The notes beneath the pieces were generated by a model. It saw only the letters and a list, made by a program, of their open reading frames with translations. It searched no databases and had not been told where the DNA came from. A DNA stretch of 64,000 bases from Haematococcus lacustris (taxonomy: Eukaryota; Chlorophyta; Chlorophyceae; Chlamydomonadales; Haematococcaceae), in the NCBI GenBank assembly GCA_030144725.1, contig JASKMD010000003.1, positions 19,609,710-19,673,709 on the forward strand, given 5' to 3'. Within the stretch, counting starts at the first letter, position 1; each line of letters begins with the position of its first letter. Of this stretch, positions 1-10,288 are shown piece by piece. Made by a program: the position numbers and the translations under genes.

Positions 1-1740
1 ACCCCTTCACCCACACCATCCACAGCTCATTCCCCATCCCCACCCCCTCCTTCCCCACCTAAAGCATCTCCCCCTCATCCCCCCTCTCCTCCTCCTCCCC
101 CTTCACCTGTACTAGCCCCACCCCCACCTTCACCTCCACCTCCTCCCCCGTCACCCAAGGCATCCCCACCCTCCCCTCCGCCACCCAGATCACCCCCTCC
201 CTCCCCTCCGCCACCCAAATCACCCCCTCCCTCCCCTCCGCCACCCAGATCACCCCCTCCCTCCCCTCCTCCACCCAGATCACCCCCTCCCTCCCCTCCG
301 CCACCCAGATCACCCCCTCCCTCCCCTCCTCCACCCAGATCACCCCCTCCCTCCCCTCCGCCACCCAGATCACCCCCTCCCTCCCCTCCGCCACCCAGGT
401 CACCCCCTCCCTCCCCTCCGCCACCCAGATCACCCCCTCCCTCCCCTCCGCCACCCAGATCACCCCCTCCCTCCCCTCCGCCACCCAGATCACCCCCTCC
501 CTCCCCTCCGCCACCCAGATCACCCCCTCCCTCCCCTCCGCCACCCAGGTCACCCCCTCCCTCCCCTCCGCCACCCAGATCACCCCCTCCCTCCCCTCCG
601 CCACCCAGATCACCCCCTCCCTCCTCTCCGCCACCCAGATCACCCCCTCCCTCCCCTCCGCCACCCAAATCACCCCCTCCCTCCCCTCCGCCACCCAGAT
701 CACCCCCTCCCTCCTCTCCGCCACCCAGATCACCCCCTCCCTCCCCTCCGCCACCCAGATCACCCCCTCCCTCCCCTCCGCCACCCAGATCACCCCCTCC
801 CTCCCCTCCTCCACCCAGATCACCCCCTCCCTCCTCTCCGCCACCCAGATCACCCCCTCCCTCCCCTCCGCCACCCTCATCACTCCCTCCCTCCCCTCCG
901 CCACCCTCATCACCCCCTCCCTCCCCTCCGCCACCCTCATCACCCCCTCCCTCCCCTCCGCCACCCTCATCACCCCCTCCCTCCCCTCCGCCACCCTCAT
1001 CACCCCCTCCCTCCCCCCCGCCACCCAAATCCACCCCACCATCCCCTCCCATCCCACCACCCACCACTCCACCTCCACCCAAGCCCCCTTCACCGCAAGT
1101 CAATGCAGCCCAGTCATTACAGCGGATGCCCACTGCTACACTCAACAACCAAGCAAGCATCGAGTTGTTGTTTACTACCAGCTCTTCAATTTATGCTCGC
1201 TTCACATCAGACACCTCAGCCTTGAACGCCTTCATCAACGACACTGGTTCCGCTGTGGAAGCTAGTCTGCAAGCTAGCACCGGGAGTGTCGGCATCTCAG
1301 TCAATACAACAGCCCCAGTGTTGGTGGTCCGCCGCAACTACAGAAGCCTTGTGCAGGCAACCTCCTTTGCCGTCCAATATCTCATCACCTTTCCTATCTC
1401 AACTACTGCAAGCAACGCGACTCAACATGTCCAGGATCTGGTGCTTCGTGTCAACACGCAAGGCTTGTCAGGATTGGGTGTCACTACTGCAGGTGGGGTG
1501 GAAGCAACAGATGTCTCTATCGCAGCCTTGGTGACAACTCCCATGGCCTTCACCACTGATGCTGCGACCCCCTACCCTGTGTCACCTGCATCCCCCACAA
1601 CAGGAACAGTGGTGGGTGTAGTCGTTGGAGGGGCACTAGGCATTGGGGTTTTAGGGTTGGTGGTAGCTCTTGTTGTTCGACGCAGCCGGCATCGTAATGT
1701 AGTTGTGCATCCCATGCCTGCACCTTCCATTATGACCTGA
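1..1740 (+). CDS. 3' exon of a Pro-rich, single-pass cell-surface (pherophorin/ECM-like) protein; partial
   Basis: One open frame runs from base 1 to the TGA at 1738-1740 (579 residues visible); the 5' part lies outside the window. Residues ~50-340 are a tandem 10-residue repeat of the type PPRSPPPSPP, encoded by a 30-bp minisatellite. Residues ~365-530 are a Cys-free domain with motifs SIELLFTTSS, DTSALNAFI and SFAVQYLITFP. A membrane helix (VVGVVVGGALGIGVLGLVVA, about residues 537-559) and a short basic tail (RRSRHRN) follow. Helix plus basic tail imply an extracellular Pro-rich stalk with the C-terminus in the cytosol. The last ~200 residues and part of the 3' UTR are clearly homologous to the end of the gene at 7052-23923, so this is the tail of an upstream tandem paralog. 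The juxtamembrane domain could be a SEA-like fold; that is a guess. Hyp-rich SPPP tracts are typical of algal wall/ECM proteins. Confidence 0.85.
   Translation, partial: TPSPTPSTAHSPSPPPPSPPKASPPHPPSPPPPPSPVLAPPPPSPPPPPPSPKASPPSPPPPRSPPPSPPPPKSPPPSPPPPRSPPPSPPPPRSPPPSPPPPRSPPPSPPPPRSPPPSPPPPRSPPPSPPPPRSPPPSPPPPRSPPPSPPPPRSPPPSPPPPRSPPPSPPPPRSPPPSPPPPRSPPPSPPPPRSPPPSPPPPRSPPPSSPPPRSPPPSPPPPKSPPPSPPPPRSPPPSSPPPRSPPPSPPPPRSPPPSPPPPRSPPPSPPPPRSPPPSSPPPRSPPPSPPPPSSLPPSPPPPSSPPPSPPPPSSPPPSPPPPSSPPPSPPPPSSPPPSPPPPKSTPPSPPIPPPTTPPPPKPPSPQVNAAQSLQRMPTATLNNQASIELLFTTSSSIYARFTSDTSALNAFINDTGSAVEASLQASTGSVGISVNTTAPVLVVRRNYRSLVQATSFAVQYLITFPISTTASNATQHVQDLVLRVNTQGLSGLGVTTAGGVEATDVSIAALVTTPMAFTTDAATPYPVSPASPTTGTVVGVVVGGALGIGVLGLVVALVVRRSRHRNVVVHPMPAPSIMT
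151..1020 (+). repeat. 30-bp coding minisatellite (~29 units)
   Basis: Units of exactly 30 bp (cores ccacccagatcacccc and ctccctcccctccg) run without an indel, keeping the PPRSPPPSPP frame. Variants are mostly R/K/S third-residue changes (agatca, aaatca, aggtca, tcatca) and Ser/Pro silent changes. The last five or six units change from CCCAGATCA to CCCTCATCA, so the array is spatially ordered. The visible variation is mostly single-base, and the 30-bp register is uninterrupted. Confidence 0.95.
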
Positions 1741-2264
1741 CGCACTTTGTTTGGTGGAAGGCATCTAGGAAGCATCATGTATGGGGTGGGTAGCGCACCC
1801 ACAACGAACATGGCGGACGAGATCGTCCCTTTCTCATCCGTAAGACCCTTAACAAAGTTGTTTTGAAGCTACAAAGTCGTTGCAAAGTTGGAATGCATGG
1901 TATGGTTTTTCGTTGTTCATGCGTATGGGTGTATCACTGGTGCAAATTAAGGCCTGGCTGGCTTTAGAAAAGTGAGAGTTGAGGTTTGAACCTTGGTATG
2001 TAGGCTGTTGTGACGTAGGGGGGTACAAGACTCTCTCGGGCCAAAGTGTAAGTTGCAATCGTTGTCGACTTGTTGGACTAGGTGCTGGGCTGTGACCCTG
2101 ATTTGGGCTAAGGGAGTTGGCACCGAGTGACCAAAGTGAACTTCCATAATAATGGAGTATGAGCGATTGTAAAGCATGCAAAAAGTCCCAGCCAGTAACG
2201 AGCTATTGCCCCATTCATAGGACCATGCACAGGGTGTTGGCGTCCATCGGATGCTGAGTATGGT
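1741..2264. other. 3' UTR and intergenic DNA after the first ECM gene
   Basis: The first ~80 bp align with the 3' UTR of the paralog ending at 23923 (shared blocks such as ggcatcta and gcatcatg). A TGTAA motif, the usual green-algal polyadenylation signal, is at 2047-2051. I see no coding potential in the rest. Confidence 0.6.
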
Positions 2265-3266
2265 GGGCGGGGCGGGGCGGGGCGGGGCGGGGCGGGGCGG
2301 GGCGGGGCGGGGCGGGGCGGGGCGGGGCGGGGGCGGGGCGGGGCGGGGCGGGGCGGGGCGGGGCGGGGCGGGGCGGGGCGGGGCGGGGCGGGGCGGGGCG
2401 GGGCGGGGCGGGGCGGGGCGGGGCGGGGCGGGGCGGGGCGGGGCGGGGCGGGGCGGGGCGGGGCGGGGCGGGGCGGGGCGGGGCGGGGCGGGGCGGGGCG
2501 GGGCGGGGCGGGGCGGGGCGGGGCGGGGCGGGGCGGGGCGGGGCGGGGCGGGGCGGGGCGGGGCGGGGCGGGGCGGGGCGGGGCGGGGCGGGGCGGGGCG
2601 GGGCGGGGGCGGGGCGGGGCGGGGCGGGGCGGGGCGGGGCGGGGCGGGGCGGGGCGGGGCGGGGCGGGGCGGGGCGGGGCGGGGCGGGGCGGGGCGGGGC
2701 GGGGCGGGGCGGGGCGGGGCGGGGCGGGGCGGGGCGGGGCGGGGCGGGGCGGGGCGGGCGGGGCGGGGCGGGGCGGGGCGGGGCGGGGCGGGGCGGGGCG
2801 GGGGCGGGGCGGGGCGGGGCGGGGCGGGGCGGGGCGGGGCGGGGCGGGGCGGGGCGGGGCGGGGCGGGGCGGGGCGGGGCGGGGCGGGGCGGGGCGGGGC
2901 GGGGCGGGGCGGGGCGGGGCGGGGCGGGGCGGGGCGGGGCGGGGCGGGGCGGGGCGGGGCGGGGCGGGGCGGGGCGGGGCGGGGCGGGGCGGGGCGGGGC
3001 GGGGCGGGGCGGGGCGGGGCGGGGCGGGGCGGGGCGGGGCGGGGCGGGGGCGGGGCGGGGCGGGGCGGGGCGGGGCGGGGCGGGGCGGGGCGGGGCGGGG
3101 CGGGGCGGGGCGGGGCGGGGCGGGGCGGGGCGGGGCGGGGCGGGGCGGGGCGGGGCGGGGCGGGGCGGGGCGGGGCGGGGCGGGGCGGGGCGGGGCGGGG
3201 CGGGGCGGGGCGGGGCGGGGCGGGGCGGGGCGGGGCGGGGCGGGGCGGGGCGGGGCGGGGCGGGGC
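2265..3266. repeat. (GGGGC)n pentanucleotide array, ~1.0 kb
   Basis: About 200 near-perfect units of GGGGC. The only interruptions seen are single-G gains (GGGGGC near 2331, 2605, 2801 and 3046) and one single-G loss near 2756. Each four-unit block is a G-quadruplex motif on the plus strand, and every unit is also a GC-box core. It lies between the 3' end of the first ECM gene and the Tudor-like gene. All six frames are open only because of the repeat, so no protein is called. Confidence 0.97.
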
Positions 3267-4014
3267 ATTGCGCCAGTCCCCCAGAGCCTCGGGTCAGCCC
3301 TGGTGCCTCACCCCCAACCACCCCAACCACCTGGCGGGGCGGTAGGGGGGGCCCCGCAGCCCCCCCCCAGCTCACCAGGGCATGTCCGGGGGGCTGGGTG
3401 TGGGGGGAGCAGGCAGCGTCAAGTTCAGCAGGCAGGGTGAAGGATAACAGGCAGGGCCAGGGTCAGCTGGCAGGAGTGATTTAAGCGCAAAGCCAGCTCC
3501 TGAGCCCTGACCCTTCCCTGCTGAAGGGTCCTTGTCACCTGGCCTGGTCCCACAGCCCTCTGTCGGTGAGGGGTGGCTGTTGCACCTAGCCTGCTTGGCC
3601 AACTGGCTGGCTGGCTGACAATTGGGCCTAGCCCACTACGACGAGCCCACTTATCAGGCTGCTGCATAAGCTGTAGGTCAGAGGTCCACCCTGCAAAGCA
3701 GGCACTGAAGCTGGGCCCACACCCTGCATGTCGAAAGCAGTTGCTGTCTGGTGTGCTCACCCAACTGTGCTGCCATAGAGACTTACAAGGCCTAGTGTGA
3801 CGCACCATGCCCAAGCCATTGCTCCCAAGCCATTGCAGCCTCTCCTGCTCCTGCTCCCGCTCCCGCCGCCGCTCCGGCCCCTCTTCCGCTTGCGCTCCAC
3901 CTTCTACTGTTTTCCATTGTTGCTGTCCCCACTGCTGCTGCTACTGCTACTGCTGCTGCTGCTGCTGCTGCTGCCTGCTCTGCCCAGGGCTTCAAGAGGA
4001 CCCCCCCAGCCGCC
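3267..4014. other. Intergenic and probable 5' region of the Tudor-like gene
   Basis: GC-rich DNA without a convincing gene. A (CTG)n microsatellite at about 3936-3975 lies just upstream of the ATG at 4015. Open frames here are Leu/Ala-rich translations of that repeat. Confidence 0.5.
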
Positions 4015-4684
4015 ATGCCTGCCAGCTCCGTCCAGCCCACTGTGCCTGGCTGTATCCTCACAGCGGCTGACATCAACCTGGCCCTGGTGGGGCGCCACGC
4101 TGAGCTGTACTGGCCTGATGATGCGCTGTGGTACCTCATTGAGATCCAGGTGGGTCGGCAGGCGGCCCAGCAGCGTTACGCTGGACTGCTTCAACGGTGT
4201 AGACAAGTACATGTACACAAACAAGCTGGACAGCTGGACAGCTTCAGGCACCTGCTTAGTTGGTGTAGCACCAGGTAGACAAGCACCTGCTTAATTCAGC
4301 ATTCGTTAGCAAAAACAGGTGAAACATATTTCAATCCAAGCACGAGGTGTACCGTGAATCTTATGTGTAGACTAGGCCATGTGCACAGTTAAGAAGCTGT
4401 TATGTGGAGGTAATGGGGCATCAGGGTGCCAGGGAAATGTACAACAAGCCTATGATGGCGGGAACCCGCTGCATGAGACTGGTGACAGCCCCCCTCACCC
4501 TGCAAACAGCTTGGCCGCTGCCTGTACTTGTGGCGCCCAGGGGGTGGACCTGGTGTCCCGCATGGCCAACATCATGTACCACAGCGGCGAGGTGGAGGAT
4601 CTGAACCTGGCAGAGATCGTGGCCGACAGGCACATGTCCCTCATCCCCCTGGACTACTATGCGCGCCGCTTTGGCGCTCCCTGA
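4015..4684 (+). CDS. Small Tudor-like domain protein, two exons
   Basis: Exons 4015-4149 and 4541-4684 join in phase 0 across a gtgggt...gcccag intron, giving about 92 aa. The ATG sits in a good context (gccgccATG) and is the first Met after an in-frame TAG at 3793. The spliced product is almost entirely one domain: GRHAELYWPDDALWYLIEIQ in exon 1 and YHSGEVEDLNLAE in exon 2. This fits the Tudor/EMSY-like pattern (G..v.vyWp.d..Wy...V...y.dG..E.L.L) of small beta-barrels that often read methylated lysine or arginine. The seam falls where beta-2/beta-3 would meet, which supports the splice. The gene sits between two tandem ECM paralogs and shows no functional link to them. Upstream coding exons are possible. 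The fold assignment is by pattern only. Confidence 0.6.
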
Positions 4685-7051
4685 GCTGTGGCCTGCACTG
4701 TCTGCGCGGCACTGCCGCGAGGCGTTGCAGAGGTAGTGCCCAAGTCCTGCCCAAGGCAGGGCCAAGGGTGGGGGTGGGGGTGGGGGAGGAAGGGGGGATG
4801 CCTTGGGTATCGGAGGGGAGGGAGGGGAGGGGTGGGCTTGGGCGGCTTACACTGTCCCAGCTGGCTTACGCACTCGTCTGGGGCAAGGCTGGATGTGTGC
4901 CGCAGCGCCCGCCTCAGCTGACCAGTGGATGGCCAGCAACGGTGTTGAGGATTAGCTGGACCATGAGCAGCCCACCAGGCCTGCAGGCTGGAGCCCCCAG
5001 CAGGACAGCTAGAGCAGGTGGAGCCCCCAGCAGGACAGCTAGACAACCCGGCTGCTCCAGCCCATCACACAGGCCGCCTCAAGTCCCAAGGCTCAACACT
5101 CCCCCGACAACCAAGCGCATCAGGGGCAGAGAGGCTGAGCAGGATGCCAAGCCACGCCCCCCCGCCAAAGGCAGGGGCAAGGGCAAGATGTTATAAACCG
5201 CTCTGTCTGCACAGCAGAGGCAAGGGCAAGAGGGCACCAAGGCCAAACCCCAGCACAGCTAGGCAGGTGGGTGGGCCGGGACTGCAACACAGCATTGACC
5301 ATGCGGTGCACTGAGGAAAGCAAGTGGCGCCCGCTGGAGCTGTGCTGGTGGCCAGGGTGGCGGATGTGAACTGTTGACGGCAGGGAGAACCCTGCCCTGA
5401 GCTGCGAATGGCAATGAGACCGTGCCCCCAATCGCCAAGCCCAATGGCAACAGCAGTGACAGCAGGTGCATGGGGCACAGTTGTGTGTGCCATGTGTTTG
5501 TCGCGTGTCAGCGTACATGGGTGTGTCGTGTCATACTGGCCAGCGTCAGCTTGCATTGAGGGATGTCTGTCATGCCAAACTGGTTAGTAGCCTCTTTGAG
5601 GGGGGTCAGGCAACTCACAGGGGGGTATCATGCGCAGTCATTAAGACACTGGTGTTTATGGTGACTCTTTCACTAACATTGTGAGGGAGCGTGGTGAATT
5701 TCTTGGATTTCTTGTGTTGTTTGTCAGCTCTGTTGCTGACACTGTGAGGGAGCGCGGTAGATTTGGTTGTCATGATGCCACCGAGCTTCCTTTGATGGGT
5801 TATGAAGTCATCAGGTCTATGCCAATCAAGTCTCCCGGTAACTCTTCAACCTGTGAGGTAGAATAGCTAGCCGCTGTCAGGTGGAAGAGCCCAACCGCCA
5901 AACTGCTGCCCGCCCAGGTTGTGTTGCTCTATCTAGGGCCAATGTTGCCCGACGTCGGATTGGACATCGCGACCGTCGTAGGCGAAGGACTGCGTCAGAA
6001 GAACCCCCTCTAGCGGGTCCATGCCAGATGAACCCCCTTCTGAATGTAACGTTGTAGTCAGTCCGTAACCGCAGGCTGCCGTCCTAACGTTGACGTTGGC
6101 TCTCCTGTGCTACGATGGGAATGCAGTTGAAGAACAACCTCATCAGCAGCCAGTCCGCTGAACGGCATGGACGGCCTGGGGCCGAAGAGAAGACAGGCAG
6201 CAGGTGCACTAGATGCAGAAGCTGCAAATAGATGCCGCCCAACCCCACCCCTCGCCGCCGCAGCCCAGCCCTGCCCCACCCCCTCCCAGCCCTGCCACAC
6301 CCCCTCCCAGCCCTGCCCCACCCCCTCCCAGCCCTGCCCCACGCCATCCCTGCCTTGCATCGCCCCTCCCCTCCCTGCCCAGCCCTGCCCCACCCCCTCC
6401 CAGCCCTGCCCCACCCCCTCCCAGCCCCACCCCACCCCCTCCCAGCCCCGCCCCACCCCATCCCTGCCTTGCATTGCCTCTCCCCTCCCTGCCCAACCCT
6501 GCCCCACCCCCTCCCAGCCCCGCCCCACCCCCTCCCAGCCCTGCCCCACCCCCTCCACCGAGCTTCCTTGGATGGGTTATGAAGTCATCAGGTTTATGCA
6601 TCGGTGGCTCTATGACTATGCGTCAAGCCACATGGCGGTTGCTGCCAGTGCGTGCTGGTATGTATTTGCTGACAGTAGGCCTAGAATCTAGGCTAGATAA
6701 GAGACAGGCGGGCAGGGGCCGCTGGTTTTCCTAGGCAATACTGAACTATCACCTGAAACATCGGTTATGCATCGTTATGCAACGTTATGCTGGATCGTGT
6801 ACTTGTACCGTATCGCGCCTATTGAGAGGCAGGTGCGCCTTACCAAGGAGTTTACCAGAAATGGATTTGGAAACATGGATGATGTTCACACCCGTAGAAA
6901 ACACAGAGCAGCGACCGGTGTTGACCGTAGTGCCCAAAGCACAGGAGGGCGAGCGTCGACACGCAGGCTAAGTACTGAGTTGCAAGCTTACTCTGATCAA
7001 GACCGTTGAAATTGCTTTGCACTGCCTCGGTTCACGGTGGCACAAGCTTCT
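4685..7051. other. Long intergenic region with repeats, upstream of the large ECM gene
   Basis: No gene supported. Contents: a G-rich stretch (4766-4835); a duplicated element gagcttcctt.gatgggtt at 5787-5820 and again at 6559-6596; a repeated gtgagggagcg motif at 5680 and 5745; and a C-rich minisatellite (6240-6555) between the two duplicated elements. The final ~350 bp should hold the promoter of the gene starting at 7052, but I find no clear TATA box. Confidence 0.5.
6240..6555. repeat. C-rich minisatellite, core ccccaccccctcccagccctg
   Basis: Tandem 16-22 bp C-rich units in two blocks separated by a repeated spacer (ccatccctgccttgcat at ~6344 and ~6460). It reads as PAPPPPSP in one plus frame, but the frame opens and closes within the repeat and has no splice or domain context. 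Confidence 0.8.
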
Positions 7052-10000
7052 ATGCGGTGGCACGGCATGGGTTGCGGCAGGGCGTTAGCGACATTGGCCT
7101 CCGCCTACCTATTCCTGGTGCAAATGGGGCTTCCTGTCACAATGGCTGCCTCAGCAGCAAGCGACGATGCTGTGGGCAGACATCGGATAAAGCCACCGAA
7201 CAGGCGCCAGCACCGGCTCGAAGTTGACCACATTGACGAAGAGTCTGGGGCGTGGAGCCACCTGCGGTACAACGTGGAGCTGGTGGGTGCTGCCGCGCCA
7301 AGCCTGCGCCCTTAACCCGCATGCCCGTCACATGTTCGCCGCATATCCTGCTCAGGCACGCCTAACCTCATGCTCTTCGTCGCCTTCCCAGAGCATGACA
7401 TCAGTACTAGCACTTGCCTGTCGGGCTTTCTTTTGCTCCCACTATGTTCTTGACCCGAAGACGAGCCTACTGACCTGCATGCCTGTACAGAGGGAAGACC
7501 TGGTGCTGCTCAGTCAGGAGTTGCACTTGACGAGCGTCCTGCAGTGCGGGGAGGGGAAGCTCAGGCTGCTCACCACCAACGTGGCCACAGTGGAGCACTG
7601 GCAGACTGGAACAATTGTGGTTGGCGATGCATCCTGGCAGTGAGTGTGCACCCTGCTGTCTTCATTGTCTCGTGACTGAGCCCAGGATAGAGCATAGCGA
7701 TGGTCACGTGCCAGTCGCTCTGGCTGTGTCAGGCTGCGGTTGGTGTAACGCATTTCTGCTGGCTTGGACAAGCTGATGGACACAGCAGCTTACACATGCT
7801 GCAACAGGCTAGCTAACCTCCATGGCTGCGCAGGTGCTCTCATGACGAGGCAGCCACGCCCAGCCCTTTCTACCTGCGGATTCTTTCCCCTCCTCACTCC
7901 TCACATTGCACATGGGTGCATGCCACACCAACGTGCCTGGTGTCCTTCCACACTGCCCCGGTGAGTGAGGGGCCACTAGCACCACAGCTCATTGTCCATA
8001 GATACATGTGTCTTCATCACCGTTACAACTGCTCAGCGCCATCAGTATGTGTGGCATGTTTTGCAATGTGGGTCGATGCCTAGGTGTTGGTAGCAACATA
8101 GCCCAACATGCCTTCACATCACATTGGTGTACTGAGCATGAGGCTGGCTCATGGCAATAATGCGGCTTGCTTGATTGTGTGTCTGCAGGCCAGCATGGAC
8201 CAGTGCTTTCGCCATGCTAACATGCACTTCAAGCGACTCCCCCTAGCGCACACAGACCACCCCTTCAACAGCGAGGATGGGCTGAGGCAACTGCTGCAGC
8301 GCGCCAGTCAGTCACCGGGCGTAATCCCAAGCGCAGCCATACTGAGCCTAAACATATCTAGTGCGGCACATCGCAAGCTGACTGGGGTTTGGGGGAGCGC
8401 CTGGAATGGCGTAAAGGCTGTTGGGAAGGTGTGTGGGACGTGTATCATACAGCTGACAATGTGGTTGCATGGGCCCAGCCCTGCAGGTCAGCATGTGACT
8501 GACAAGCCCTATTGCTCTTTCTTGCTACTGCTGTTGCTAAGTTGCTGCAGGTCGGCCCCCCAATGGCAATCATCACATAGTCACCCCAGGAATAGTCACC
8601 TCACATGCTTGTTCTTGTTAACCTGACCGGGTGAGGGTGGGACTGATGTCTTGCCAACCCCTGCTCTCCTGCTCTCCCGCTCTGCAGGGTGCCTTAAATG
8701 AGGCATCCAGTGCTGTGTCAGGTGTTGCGTCCGTGGCAACAGGCCTGTACCAGGCAGCAGGCGTGGCGGCGGAACTCTTGCAAGGGAACCCGGTGGTGCT
8801 CAATGGCCAAAAGGTGCGGCTCAGTCCAGGCTGGGGCTGGGGCTGGTGTCACACTTGGGCTCTATGACGTGGTTGTAAGTGACCCTCAACATGCTTGGGA
8901 TGTTGCTCTGTGGTACAACCAGCTGCTTGCGTGGTGCAGGAGCTGGACCTGCTGGCCATGAACTGGGACACCCGGAGCCGGTCGGTTCAGAGCCCTGTCC
9001 TACCCTTAATGAACTCAGGAGGATTGCAGGTGGGTCTGGCTCATACAGCACTGTTATCACCACCAATCAGCAGCAGCAAAAGCACCAGCAGCAGCAAAAG
9101 CACCACCGCCATGCTGCTAGTAAAACAATGCTGCATGTCAAATTGAACTAGGCAAACTAGGTCCCACCCTCATGCCTGGTCGAGGCAGACCACTCACTGT
9201 GGGGTGTGTGATCTGGCTCTGTGATCTGGTTGGCTACATACACATAGCCCTACATCCTACGCTTTTTCCCGTCCTGCTTTGGGAGGACACACACAGCCTG
9301 CCGCAGGCACCCAGCATTACATCCCTAGCCACTTCAAACTGGCACCCAACCTAGCACACCCACCCCACCAACCAGCAGCAGCCACCCACCTGCAGGTAGT
9401 GTGCAACAACTGCTATGCGCACATGGCGGCGGGCATCCAGTTCAACATGGTCATTCGTGGGATGAGCTCCCCTCCTTTTGTGTATGTGGACTCCATGCTG
9501 GTAGGAGGCAACACAGTCACTACCCTATGTTGATCTGAGCTCCAACAACAGCCCTGCATTAATTACTGGACCTCTGCACCTCTAACCACAGCAAGTTGAC
9601 TTTAACGTGAAGAAGTGTAGCTACTGGCAATTAACGTCTGGTGGTTCTTTCCGTGGCTGCAGCTGACGGTGTATGGTAGCCTGGCCGTGAACATGGATGT
9701 CGCGGTGTCAAGCACGGGTCGTACTAGCGCATCCTCACGTCCCCTGACCCTCGTACCCGACCGTCAGATAGCGACCATCACATTCCCGGTCGCTTTCATC
9801 CCGGTGCACATCAGCTTCGCGGTCGGCTTGCAGGTGAGCAAGTTAACCTGCTGCCAGCTGATGACGAGGAGACCCAGCAGCGTGTAGATAATGTGGTATG
9901 ATCCAGTGCCCTGGCTACCACTTGAATGGCTTTGAGGTCATTAGGTTAGGTGTTTCTATGACACCCCAGTCCCATGCCCTTTACTTAGCAGCCTTTGCAA

Positions 10001-10257
10001 GCTGCGGTACCCTCTGTCCTAAGGTAGCCATCAGCATGTATCCCAGCAGAGTCACAAAGGTGTTCTGCCTTTGCCTGGCACCCAACCCTTCCCGCACCAG
10101 TGGCTTGGAGTGGGCTTACATGCAGGCCAAGCTGACTGTGAGGACCGCAGTGCCCGGCACCCTGTCCCTGGGCTTTGACTACACAAGGAGTGTGACCATG
10201 GGAGTGGAGTACCGCTCCCAGTGGGAGGAAATGCGCAGGTGATCACCGTCATCACAT

Positions 10258-10288
<31 letters not shown>

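Noticed and set aside
169..1020. CRISPR-like array
   Set aside because: Units are contiguous, with no unique spacers, and they encode a Pro-rich protein stalk.
2108..3375. ~360-386 codon ORFs on both strands through the GGGGC array
   Set aside because: Pentanucleotide repeat artefact, open in all frames.
6213..6734. Pherophorin-like PAPPPPSP ORF
   Set aside because: Composition comes from the C-rich minisatellite; no conserved flanking domain or exon structure.
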